From assembly GCA_027625915.1 (NCBI GenBank), contig JANTQA010000042.1:5716001-5780000 (forward strand): 64,000 nucleotides of DNA, read 5' to 3'. This DNA is from Anaeramoeba flamelloides (taxonomy: Eukaryota > Metamonada > Anaeramoebidae). The translations under genes were made by a program, and so were the position numbers. How positions within the stretch are numbered: the first letter of the stretch is position 1; each line of letters starts with the position of its first letter. The notes under the pieces are model-generated. The model did no database searches, was not told the origin of the DNA, and saw only the letters and a list, made by a program, of their open reading frames with translations. Shown piece after piece: positions 35,335 through 46,959 of this stretch.

Positions 35335-38300
35335 ATTCATGGCATTAAATACAAAAAAAAAAAAACAACTTTCTTTTCCTCATTTGATGTTTTTTTGTTT
35401 GGATTTCAAAAGAAATGATCCAATATTAACTTTCATACTAAGACTAAACAACGGTAATGTTATAAAACTGCATTTTTACACAATTAATGGTCAATCAGTT
35501 CTTGACTTGAAATTTATTGAATTCTTTTCAAAAAAATAAAAATATTGTTTTTGTAATTGCACGATTTTCTTATTTACAATTCCGCAATATTGTTTGAATT
35601 GAAGGCAATTGCCAAAAATATAAATACAGAATACATTGATAATATATCAGATATTTGGTTTGAAAAAGACCATATCGAATTCATTGAAGTGTGTTTAGGG
35701 GAAAATTATTAAATTTCAAAATTGTTCAAATACTCATTTTTTTCAAAATAGTCAATTCCATTGAAATATACTGACTGTAGGTATTTAAAAAAAACCTTTA
35801 CGGGTAGGTTAAGGTATGTTAGTACATGTCAGAGTAGGGTTGGATGGTTTATATAGTATGTTAGGGAATTTTGATTAGGATTTTGAAAAAAAAAAACAAT
35901 TAGGAGAGGAATTATACCTTCGCAACTTGTTTTAAGGGGGGAAAAAATTACACAATTTAACTTTTTATGTTAAAATTGGGTTTCGAACAAATTTTTAAAA
36001 ATATTTAGTTTTGCTGATTTCAAGATTTTGAATTTTCTACAATTTAAGTAATAAAATACTACCAATCGTATAATAATCTTTTTGATTTCTACTCGCACAA
36101 TTTATAAAAACTATTAAAAACTTTCATGCCAATAATAATAATCAAGAAACTCTTCAAAAATATGAAAAAAATCAATTTGACCAAATTTTGAAATTTAATA
36201 ATAAACCCGTGTTTAGACTACTCGTGTTTGAATTGTAAAGGGAAAATATTTTGATCTAATTTGTTTTTTTTTTTTGACTGTATAGCGTAAATCGCATATT
36301 TATTTCTTATATTTCAACTATTTCAGTATAAACTTTGTTTCAGTCAAAAGTTACCCCAAAAAAACCAAAAAAAACAATTTTTCAAATATCAAATATTTTT
36401 TATAAATGACCTTTGAAGATTAAATAAAAAATAAGTAGAATAATAAACATCAGAGAATAGTTGATATACGCCTGAAATAAAACTAATAAATCAATAGATT
36501 TTCTTAAAAATAGAAAAAAACTAAAATTCTTCTGGTACCTATTGAGAAAAACAACAATGTTCATCTTGATCACCATATTGAAGATCCAAATAAAATTTCA
36601 ATAGAAATCAAAATGATTTCTCGATAATCATTTTTACTATTTCAGTGGCCTTGGAGTAACACATTTTTACCAAATTACTATCGATCTTGAAGAAAAAAAA
36701 TTATTTTGGAAATGATTTTTTCAATCATTTTTATACATTTTAACTTTTTTTTTTAACAATTTTTTTTGACCCATAATTCATTTACAAATTTTTCTTTTTA
36801 ATATCCATTCAAACCCATAAACACATATATTCCACCCACTACAACTGGGACCATTTGACTGGAAAATGGTTTATATCAGAATCATGACTTTGAAAAATAA
36901 TTTTGTGTTTATTTTACTTTCTTTTAATGTTTTAAATTTATTGAAATAAAGCTATTTAATACTGACTACAAAATGAAATTGACTTATATACTAGAAAAAA
37001 AAAACAGGACCCTCGAATACAAAAATAAATCGAAAAATCAGAAAATAAATCTCTTTACTTGTATTTAAAACATTTAAAAATATTTTAAAGTCATCTTGAA
37101 TTTCAACCCGTTTCTCTCTTCAAAATGAAATATATTTTTAAATACGTGAGTTTTACTTTGTAGATAAACAAAATTCCAAAAATTTGGACACAGTTTAAAC
37201 AGTTTAAAGAATAACAATACTACACTTTACATTCAATTTGGAAATATTTTTGATTTTTACAAACTATTTCATTTTTTGTCTTTTTTGTTTTGTTTTCATT
37301 TCATTTTTTCCTGTTACCCAATCCTTTTCGTTAGATCTGGAAAATTTTTTGAATTGTTGGTAGAAGGTTAGTGTTGAGTTTGTTAAATTGGAAAATCAGA
37401 TACAATTGGTAGATTGTATCTTATCATTTAATTGATCAACAATTTTTGGTGAAATTTCAACAAATTTACCAATACATTTTTTGTTCAGCTTGTTTCGTCA
37501 TTTATATACACAATTTTTTTTTTTTCTTTTTATATTTTTTACTTCTATTTGAATGAAAATGAATACTTATAAAAACATTAATACTAAGTTATTTAAATGT
37601 TTTTTTATATTACATTTGAAATGATATAATAAATTAATTTATTATAAGAAAGGAGTAATTAACGAAAATTTACCAAATTAAAAAAACAAAAAAAGAAAAA
37701 TTATTAATATATATATTAAAAATAGTATTATCATTTCCATTGCCAAACAGAAACTATATCATTCCTGAATAAATGGGAGGAGTAAAAACAAGATTATAGA
37801 TTATAGATAAAAATTCCATAATCCGTGATTAATAATTGGTATTCAGCTCTCATTAGGTTTTTTTTAATTTAAAAGAATTGAGTAAAATCTTTGATTTTGC
37901 TCAATTCGTTTGAATTTAAAAAAAAAACCTAGACACAAATCCCAGAGGGAGACAAAATAATATAATAGATTGGATATTTTAGAAAACTAAATTGAGATTT
38001 AAACTCCTAAAATGACTCTGTCTATTTTAGATACTTTTTATATCTGGAGACTCAAATTTAGTTATTTTAAAATTCCCCACTTTACCAGACTAAGTGCACG
38101 ACACCCAGTTCTTAACAATAAATCTGAAAATATAATAAATAAATATTTTTTTTGTTTATTTTTGCTTTTGGGGTTGCCCAAATTTTTGGAATGTGGTTTA
38201 GATTTCAATTGATAAATTCAAATTTAGAATCAGAATTTACTAAAGTAATCCAAAATTTTTTCTTAATAAATTTTAAGATTGTGAGAGTATTATTTGTGAT

Positions 38301-39119
38301 CAAGATTTAATAGTTTGTATTGAGACATTTTTAGCAAACTTTCAAATCTAAATGAAAGGAATAAGTACTGAATTTGAAAAAAAAAAAAAAAAAAAAAGAA
38401 TAATTAGATCTAAATTATAACAATTTAAATTACAAATGTAAGTACCTCACAAAAAATATTTGTGAGTAGAGTTTCTTTTTAAGAAATGAAATCTAAAAGT
38501 AACATTATCCCCTAAAAAATAAAGTGAAAAGGAAAATATATAAATTTGTTCACAGACAATATTTTTAGAAAAATTGTTACAAAGATTATTTGATTTTTAT
38601 GATTTGAATTAAAGGAATATATATCGTTGTTGTGAAAAAAAAACAAAAACAAATATGAACACATGAAATAAGTCCCAAATTTTGTTTTTTCTTTTTTGAT
38701 TTAGAATTTTAATTGATAATATTAGTAGAAATGATCAAATTAACTCATCGTATTTTTTTTTAAGTTAAAGAAAATTAAAATAGGGATTTTTTTATTAGTG
38801 TTAGATCTAATATCGAATTCATAATTTTCAATTTTATCAAGATGGTATTAGTATTTTTTTCAAAACCGAAAACTTTATCATAATTTGAAAGTTCAATCAA
38901 ACCTGAAAATGAAGTAGTATGACTATTTTTAATTTATGACATTTTAAATCGCTATTTTAATAAGAAAAATTTATGAGTTTAAGAATGTGAATTTTATATC
39001 AATTCATTTGAACATTTGGTCCTTAATCTTGATATTTAATTATAAACTAGTTTTCAAAAATTTTGAATAACTTTATAATGTTAATGGAAGTTGTTTAGGG
39101 GTTTATTCCCGAATTCTTA

Positions 39120-39760
39120 ACAAACAATATTTTCAAATTTTTGGATCAAAATCATTTTTTCTAATTTTGCAAATTTTTGTTTTACTTTTTCAAATTTTAT
39201 GTTTTTTTTTTTTTTTTTTTTTTCCTTTTTTTTTTCGATTTCTTTTTTTTTTTGCTGTTTTTTCTTATTGTTTTTATTTTTTTATTTCTTTTTTTTTTTT
39301 TGTATCTGTTTTTTTTGATACTTTTTTCTTTACAAAAGATCATGTGAAAAAAAAAAATTATCTTCGAAAAGACAAATAATTTTTTAAAAAATCGAGACTA
39401 TGTAATCTTTTTTTAAAATGAATTTAATTATTAGTCCAAAATATTGTTGATAACTTTTTTCTTCATTAAAAGTTCAGTAATAAAAAATCTGTAATGCTCA
39501 TTTTAAAAATTGTGACTCACTTTTTTTTAGTTTTATTTTTATTTGTAAAATATCAGGTTTTTATAGATTTAGAATGATTTAAAATCGAATAACAAATTAG
39601 CTTTAATTATTTGTTGTTCCTGAATACTTAAAGATATAAATATATATCTATATCTATATCTATCTATATATATTTCAATTTATTTTTTTCGTGTGAGTGG
39701 CAATTTTTGAAATGGTGTTTATTTTCTAAAATAATATTGAATTACAGGTTCTCATAAATA
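39120..39760. repeat. Dispersed repeat with T tract, copy 1
   Basis: It shares a series of blocks with 58620-59200 in the same order: the T-rich tract, aaagatcatgtgaaaa, cttcgaaaagacaaataa, aaaagttcagtaataa, aatgctcatttt, aaaattgtgactcac and atatcaggtttttat. Clearly homologous but old. One copy lies in RPL8 intron 2. Confidence 0.65.
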
Positions 39761-40093
39761 TAAAATTGAAAGTGCAAAAATTTATCATTTTAACGTTTAA
39801 TTTATTTTAATTTGAATAGTTTTTTTCCATATTACCTATCAAATAATTTTTGTTAATTAATAGAATGATTTTCAAACATTTCATATACTAGATATGATTT
39901 TCTCAAAAAGAGCCTTTTTATTCAATTTTTCCATAGTTTCAATTAAAAATGCAGTATTTTATTTTAAACAATCTAATTTTTTTTTGAGCTTATGGTTACC
40001 AGTTATAGTGGATGAATTATATATGTTTATATAATTTGAATCAAAATTAGAAGAAAAGTTTATTTTATAAATTCCAAAATTGAAATTATTTTT

Positions 40094-40390
40094 TTACATT
40101 TTAGCTTTTTTTTGTTTTTTGATTTTCATTAATAGATAATCTGTTTGCAGTTTTTTATTTTTATTGTAAGATCTAATAGTCACTTCATAAAAGTTTGTTA
40201 TTTTAATGTTATTTGAAACAAGGGATAATTGTTGAGAAATCAAATAGATTTCTATTGGAATTTTCTTGATTCTTATATTTCCGATCAAAATGAATATTTC
40301 TCTTTTTTTCAATGTGCACAGAAGAATTTTAGTTTCGAGATTTTTAAGAAAAGATGTTGAGTAATTAGATTTACTTCTGATAAATACCAA
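40094..40390 (-). CDS. Unrecognised 98-aa frame
   Basis: Starts MVFIRSKSNYSTSFLKNLET and ends KKQKKAKM. Hydrophobic residues alternate with Lys, Asn and Thr in a beta-like way (IRIKKIPIEIYLISQQLSL). AT-driven sequence can give such frames, and no family or neighbour supports it. It might be a small lineage-specific protein or chance. Confidence 0.18.
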   Translation of the reverse strand: MVFIRSKSNYSTSFLKNLETKILLCTLKKREIFILIGNIRIKKIPIEIYLISQQLSLVSNNIKITNFYEVTIRSYNKNKKLQTDYLLMKIKKQKKAKM

Positions 40391-40529
40391 TTATCCATTG
40401 ATATTTATTATTCTACTATTTTATTGATTATATATTCTTTACAGATAATTTTGAAAAAATATTGATATCTGAAACTAAACCAAAATTCAGAATTAATGTA
40501 CCCATTTTTTTTTACTTCTTTTTTACTAT

Positions 40530-40690
40530 TTTTTATTTTATTTTTAGATGAAAAACAAATATTTCTAGTTATTAGAATTAAATATTAATATAGTATTTTT
40601 TTTATTAAAATAGATAACTTTAATTTATAAAAATATTTATTTTCAAAATTTGATTCTTAATTTACTAATGATTTTGAAATTTGGTTTATT
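40530..40690. repeat. Weak relative of the Tc1/mariner relic
   Basis: The blocks aatagtattttttttatt, aaaatagataacttta and aaaatatttattttcaaaa follow the order seen at 7915-8000. Too diverged for defined ends. Confidence 0.3.
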
Positions 40691-41569
40691 TTATTTCTAC
40701 TTTTAGACGAAACATAGTTTTTTTAACCGTCATGATGAAATTACCATTAAGACAATCCACATTAGATATCAGACTTATTAAACAATTTGTTTACATTGAT
40801 TTAAATTTACAATAACTTTAAAAAATCTCTATGAATTAATGTGATCGTTTTTCCTAATGATCTCTTTTAAAATTCTTTAAAAAAAAAAAAAATACAACTT
40901 TTTTTGATATATTTATTTTTTTTCATAGCAGTTAAACTCGTATTGTGCTTTCATGGTCTAGTCGTTTTTAGTGTACCTATTCCTTAATCATTGGGTGACT
41001 TGAAACCAAAAATATATTGTGAAAAAAAAAAAAATTAAAGACAAATAAAATATAAAAAAAACTAATTAAATCAATTACAATTTCAAGGGATTTATTAACT
41101 TGATCATTTTTGCAAGAAGATAACAAATAACAAATTTTTTGTTTTCTTAGAAAACTGGTTATAAACAAGACAACATATAAACATATAAAATTACATCTCG
41201 TATGGGCAAAATTATCTTTTTTTAATTTTTTTATAATTTAAATAAATACAAAATTAAAAAAAGGACATTAAAGATCTCCATTTCAATTGTTCTCATGGGA
41301 ACTTTCGAAGAAGGGATTTAAGAAACCAAACCCATTATATACATCTTGAACTTCATAAAGACTTTTAAAAATACAAAAAAAATTGTAAAAGTTAAAAGAT
41401 CTCACAAAAATATTAGTTAAATCCAAAAATATGTACACATTTCAATGATCAAGATTTTGAAAAAATAATCGCTTTTAAGATACTACAATGTTTGTTCAAA
41501 TTGAGACAAAAAAAATCACTCATTTTTACTACCAACTATTGTGAATGGAGTAAATTACATTTGTTAAAG

Positions 41570-41830
41570 TCTTGATAAGAACTTTAAAAAGCATTTTTTA
41601 AAGTTAAATATATTAGTAAATTACTTCTAGGTTTGAATTTATTAGAGTTAATATACAAAGATCAAAAAATTTACAAACTTTACCTAAAAACACAATGATT
41701 TCCCAAAAAAATTCAACATTAACTAGTCCTGTCTTAAACTTTTTAATGTTCTAATCTCTTTCTTAGATGTAATTATCTAGAATTATTTACTAAAAATTTG
41801 TATTGAAAAAAAATAAATAAATAGCTCACA
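41570..41830. repeat. Old dispersed repeat, copy 2
   Basis: Diverged relative of 1750-2040 in the same orientation, with shared blocks such as catttttaaagtta, gttctaatc, ctttctta and the ttgaaaaaaaataaataaatag tail. Confidence 0.4.
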
Positions 41831-41986
41831 TATAAAAAACATTCTTAAAAGAAGTAGAAAAAAAAAAAAAATTAAATTAAAAAAAAAATTCATTAATTGT
41901 ATTCTAGTAAAAAATCTAAAAAAAATGATTCTATTAAAAAAAAAAAAAAAACTTATTTTTTTTACATTAAAATATCTTTTTAAGCA

Positions 41987-42816
41987 TTAATTTAAACCAA
42001 AGAATTGTTTTATATCTGTAACTTCTTTTTTTTTGAAATAAGGATTTGATAATTGATTTTGAGTAAGCTTTTGTTCTTTTGGTGTATTATTTTCATTAAT
42101 TGGATTTGGTACTAAGATTGAAGAAGGGGTATTTGAAGGAGAAGGCATTGTAGTTTGATTTTTTACATCTTTTTTGTTTCGAATAAGTGGGGTTAATTGG
42201 ACGATTGTTGGTGATTGGTTTGTTACATTAGCATTATTATTGCTGCCCCCCCTTCCTCTACTGATATTGTTACTGCCAGTACTGTTGTTGTTAAAGGGTA
42301 TTTGTGAATGTGGGGAGACTCTTGATAGAGGGAATAATAGTGGAGAAGATAAATAATAAAAGGGTGATTTGGGATTACTTAATCCCATTCCCATATTCAC
42401 ACCCATGTTCATTCCCATATTCATCCCCATATTCATGCCCATTCCCATCCCCATGTTCATCCCCATGTTCATTCCGCTTCCTGAATTTGAAAAAGATGTT
42501 ATTGGATTTTTTGAATCAATTTGTGTAAAGGGACTCAAGGACAATGGAAGTGGTGGCGAATTGTAATATTCGGGTTTTTTGTTTTGGTTAATTATTGGTA
42601 AATTATTTTGATTGTCTCTTGTGAAGTTATTATCGACTTGTTTTAATAATTTGTTATGTGTATTGTTGTTGTTGTTGTTTTGATTTATTTTTTCATTCAA
42701 ATCATTGTAATTATTTTGTTCGTTATTATTATAGTTTAAAATATTAGAATTTAATTTGTCTTTGGAATTGAGGCTGGCGACTATTGGTGATGATATTTTC
42801 ATATATTTATTTCGAT
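41987..42816 (-). CDS. Asn/Met-rich protein or last exon, PIP-like C-terminus
   Basis: A low-complexity frame. If it starts at the ATG at 42802 (MKISSPIVASLNSKDKLNSN) the product is 271 aa. Asn-rich stretches are followed by a Gly/Met repeat (units of NMGM, about 12), a Pro/Ser-rich part (SPFYYLSSPLLFPLSRV), RGRGG, and a C-terminal YFKKKEVTDIKQFFGLN. The end resembles a PCNA-binding PIP box (I-x2-FF) but lacks the leading Gln. Alternatively an AAAAG|ATCGAAATAAAT acceptor at 42816 joins it in phase to the winged-helix candidate at 46960, making an 820-aa protein with a 4.1-kb intron. Regular amino acid periodicity and the frame's openness support coding. Function unknown. Confidence 0.55.
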
Positions 42817-43117
42817 CTTTTTTTTTTTTTTTTTTTTTTTTTGTGGGTTGGGGTAAAATGTTTATATATGATGATAAATTAAAAAGAAACAAGAAAAGAG
42901 ATGAATGATACAATTAAGAAAAATAGGGTTGAATTATTTAAATTTTGGATGAATAAAATATTTTGATTCAAACTTTTATATTTTTTAAACAAATTGGTTG
43001 GGGTTAAAAATAGAATATAATATTGGATTTATAACCAGTGTAATGATAAGTTCAGTTATGTTATGATATTTTTTATATTTCCCAATCATACGTTGGGTTC
43101 ATGTGTTTATACATACG

Positions 43118-43118
<1 letters not shown>

Positions 43119-43209
<91 letters not shown>
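43119..43209. repeat. (TA)n(GT)n microsatellite
   Basis: An AT run (43119-43140) passes directly into about 34 GT units (43141-43209). Long alternating purine-pyrimidine sequence can adopt Z-DNA and is prone to length change. Confidence 0.95.
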
Positions 43210-43212
<3 letters not shown>

Positions 43213-44440
43213 AATTATCAAAGTGGCAGTGAAAAGACTTTTATTATTATTTCATAAATAGTATATGTTGTAATTATCAAGCTTGTAACAAATCATAGAT
43301 GTCGGTTTAATCATAGTAATATTTATTTTAGGATCGATCACAAATTTTTTGTGGGGTTAGTTTTTATTTTACAAAATATTTTGTTGAATGGTGAAAAAAA
43401 TTATAAATTCTAAAAAATTACTGATGTTCTCTTCATAAATATTTTGTGGGTTTGAGTACTCCTCCTAAAACTAGCCCACAAAAACACCAACCGGTTTGAA
43501 TGAAAGATTGTTACTCCCCATGTTACATTTTTTTTCACATCCACTTTTTAAAAAGGTAATTGTAAACAAGAAAAAGTTTCAAATCCTTCAATTAAATAAA
43601 AAACAAGAGTAACTTTAATTTCTTAATTTTTTTTTTTTTTTTTTACATTTCAATTTTGTTTATTAAAAGTTTTCCTTTATTGCAAAATAAAGGTATTGAA
43701 TCAAATTAAAAGTAATTGGGTCATAATCCAAACTCTGAAAAAAAAATTGGGTTTAGTGGACAGGATTTGAGATTTGGTTTGGTAAAATGGTCGGCAAATT
43801 GGTTTGGGGAATGAATAAGCTGAAAAAAAATTTTTTTAAATGAATTTTGTAGTTTCTCCTGTAAAAACTCAAAGAGGAGAATTTTTTTTTTTTTAATACT
43901 TTTTACAAATTCCCTTTTTTAAGTTTTTTGTGTTGCTCACTTTCCCCTCTTCATTTTTTTTTTTTAAAAGTGTTTGAAGAACGTACGAGGTAAATAAAAT
44001 CATTCTAAGAATTGGTAAACTTTTTTATGATTTGTGCATTAAACAAACTGAACTTGTTCCTGATTATATCTTATGTAAATTGAACTGGACCAAACTGAAG
44101 CGAACTGAATCCAATTGATGCAATTTGATTTGATCTGAAGTGAAATGAAAACTTTTCATGCAGTCTGCCCAGCTGGTATTTGGACCGGCTTGGTATTGTT
44201 TTACGGGGATTTTGTGAAAACAATATTTGGTTATTCCACACACACACACAAAAAAAAAAAAAAATTACAATGAAAAATGAGTATTTCAGAAAAAAAGAAA
44301 TTACAGAAACCAAAGTAAGCCAAAAAACATACATATTTTTAACGGGAAAATAGCACAATTGTACTTATCTAAATCAAAAACTTTTAAAAAATTATGTTCG
44401 AGCTTTGTATTTTTTTATGAAAAATATAATATTATCACAA

Positions 44441-45120
44441 TTAAGGACGACCTTTACAATTTGCTTAATTGTCTTAGCACCTTTTTTTTCAATCTCGTTT
44501 TAATTGTAAAGTAAAGATCATGGAAATATTCTCCAATTTGCATCAAAAAATCATTTTCTGTACATTTTTCAAGAAAAAATTAATAAGAAATTTTTAGAGA
44601 CGTAAGTCCTTACACCTTTATAAAGAAAAGTGAGAATGAAAAAGAAAAATAATCACGATTTTCAAAGTCTAAAAAATGTCGATCGTGAACAAACACTCTC
44701 AATAAACAACTTTGACTTTTGAAGATCACATTGTTTATGAATTTTTGACCTTTGGGTTTACTGAATTGTTTCACGTTATCACCACCAATCATAGCAATTC
44801 TCAAAAAGAAATTGTTTTTTATCTCTTTTGGTTTGTATTTCGGTTTTTTATTTTTTCATAAATTGAAGTTCCAAACAACTCACTCAAGGATATTATTTAC
44901 CCTATTTGATATTTTGGACAGAAAAGATCATTACCAAATACCCTGAAGATTTTGTTTATTTTTGTGTGAAAATTTATTTTTATTTGTGTTGTTTTTCTCT
45001 GAAAAAACGTTTGATATCATCAATACAAATTGGGGTGGGATTTTGTGGGAAAGGATTTTTAGATATTTTGCATATAATGATCTTGTGGAAAATTAAATTT
45101 GGAAAAATGATTCAAGTCTT
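44441..45120. mobile_element. Derivative of the Kolobok-like element
   Basis: TTAAGGACGACC at 44441 and the following caatttgcttaattgt and cttagcacc track the left end of the 29660-33883 element. The block gtgagaatgaaaaagaaaaat at about 44630 tracks 29850. The block gtgggaaaggatttttagat at about 45045 tracks 33310. The transposase core is absent, so this is a deletion derivative. Its right end is not resolved and may extend beyond 45120. Confidence 0.55.
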
Positions 45121-45916
45121 ATTTTATAAAAAATTTATAAAGTTAAAGGAGTATTTTGAATATAAAAGGAAAAAAATCCGGATTTTGAAAAATCATTTAG
45201 TTAAAAGTCTTTTTTCAAATATGAAAAAACAGTAATCGATGTTACGAAGCAAATGGGTCAAAATTCAGAGAACTAAAAAAAAAAAGGGGGGGAGGGTAAA
45301 AATGGGAAACAATTCATCATTGCAAGATTTACTAATGGTTGAATTTTTCAAACACAATAAAGCGCAAGTTGAAACTTTTTCAAAAAGAAAAGAAAATAAA
45401 AGAAAGAATTTTTAGTTCATAAATAAAAAATGGAAGAAGAATTTTTTTTTGGAAACTGAATTAAATGACACGAATGTGTTTAGCAACTATAGACCTTTCA
45501 ATAATAAAAAAATACAAAACTAATTGCTTATACAAAATAAATCGAAAAAAATAAAAGAATAATAGTGTGGAAAAATAATATTTTTAATTGTCTGGCTCAA
45601 GATCTAATTTTCTTGGAATTTCAAGTGTTTATTATTCCATTCCAAGTAATTTTTGTTTTTTCATTGAGATTTTTCAATGAAATTTTTTTCTTTATTTGTT
45701 TTTATTTTTTTCCTAATTTTTTTGGAAAAAAATTGTAAAAGAACTTTTCAAAAAAGTCAAAATAAAAAAACTCATGGGTTATTGTTTTTATACCTACACA
45801 GGTGCTTTAAGTTGATAAAAAAATGATCTTTCTTTTTTTAGGAAATGTGGATTTATAAGGAATTAATAAAAGTGAAAATAATTGATCTTATTTTGAGCAA
45901 ATTTGTCTATCACTAG

Positions 45917-46281
45917 TGTAAATATGGAATGTTGTCAAAAATAGAGTTTTTACAATTTTGGAGATAAATAAAGAGTTTTATGCATTTATCCAAATTTTGG
46001 AAATAGTAAAGGAAACACCCGTTTTGATTTTTGAGCTTAAATGGATTATCAACATAAAATCTTTTGGTAAACACCAGTCTTTCAATTTTTTATAAAAAAA
46101 ACCATTTTTCAAACAAAGTATTGGTGTTAACCAAATGATTTTATGTTGATAATCCATTTAAGCTCAAAAATCAAAACGGGTGTTTCCTTTACTATTTCCA
46201 AAATTTGGATAAATGCATAAAACTCTTTATTTATCTCCAAAATTGTAAAAACTCTATTTTTGACAGCATTCCATATTTACA
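45917..46281. repeat. Near-perfect hairpin, 161-bp arms
   Basis: The left arm (45917-46078) and right arm (46121-46281) are inverted copies with only a few differences, for example tgttgtcaaaa against the inverted ctgtcaaaa. The loop is about 42 bp. The arms carry ttaaatggattatcaacata and gaaacacccgttttga. Such identity implies recent origin or gene-conversion-like maintenance. No clear target duplication is visible. Confidence 0.9.
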
Positions 46282-46959
46282 ATTATGTTGTTTTAACAAT
46301 AAAAAAGTTTTTGTCATCAATTATTTTCGTTTTCCTCCATACGAATTTATTAAAACAAAATTTATAACCCTCTTAATTTAAGGACTATTCCCAAAAAAAA
46401 AAAAAAAATTACAAACACGTAAACTTCTTCGCAATGTATCAGTGTTTTAAAAATTTGCATAAATGGAAATTTTCAGAAAAAGTACACTTTTTCTCCAATA
46501 TTCTTTTTCATTTTTTGATTAGAGGTCATCCAAATATTAAAAAAAATATATTCATTTTTTTCTTCTTATGTCCAATTGGAATAATTTTATGAAATTCACC
46601 ATCCCTCAAAAGCCTTTCTAAAATACACTATTTAAATGAAGGTGATTTGGAAATGTTAATAACTACTTTTAAAATCCAAATCGAATGTTTAGAAACTAAT
46701 TAGATACTCTTTAATAGATTCTAATGAAAGAAAAAGAAAAAGAAAAAAAAATCTGAAAAATTTCATTTTTTTTTTTCATTTCCAAACAAAGTCCTTAAAA
46801 ATTTAAAGATCTGGAATTTAAACATCAAAAATCAAATAGTTTTTGATTTTTTTTTGATTTCAAAAATTTTTAAAAAATAAGCTTTACTGGAAAATAAAAT
46901 CAGAATAAGAATACTTTGAAGAAATAAAATAATGAAACAATAAATGCTAAAAAAATTAC

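Larger units (their letters stand above)
35335..41986. other. Long gene-poor stretch with old repeats
   Basis: No gene is supported. It holds a frame-broken coding-like piece just after the Kelch gene (about 35540-35712, including AKNINTEYIDNISDIWFEKD), a G-biased segment (about 35795-35885), T-tract-rich repeat sequence (39120-39760), a weak relative of the Tc1 relic (about 40530-40690) and a repeat near 41570-41830. Confidence 0.5.
42903..46959. other. Gene-poor stretch, possibly one large intron
   Basis: No gene is recognised. It contains a TG microsatellite, two C-poor G-biased segments (about 43745-43825), an AACTGAA-type degenerate short repeat (about 44045-44150), a Kolobok-like derivative (44441-45120) and a near-perfect hairpin (45917-46281). 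If the minus-strand model 41987-49233 is right, most of this is an intron. Confidence 0.5.

Noticed and set aside
35540-35712. BTB domain downstream of the Kelch repeats
   Set aside because: A protein-like stretch is present, but it is in broken frames and lacks recognisable BTB residues; the Kelch gene has its own acidic C-terminus and stop.
39167-39379. Phe-rich open frame
   Set aside because: Produced by the T-rich repeat tract.
40949-41020. tRNA-like start (tttcatggtctagtcgttt)
   Set aside because: The segment resembles an A box, but no proper B box (GGTTCGAnnCC) or acceptor stem follows; gacttgaaacc is only a weak match.
43063-43257. Cys/Val repeat protein
   Set aside because: It is the translation of the GT microsatellite.
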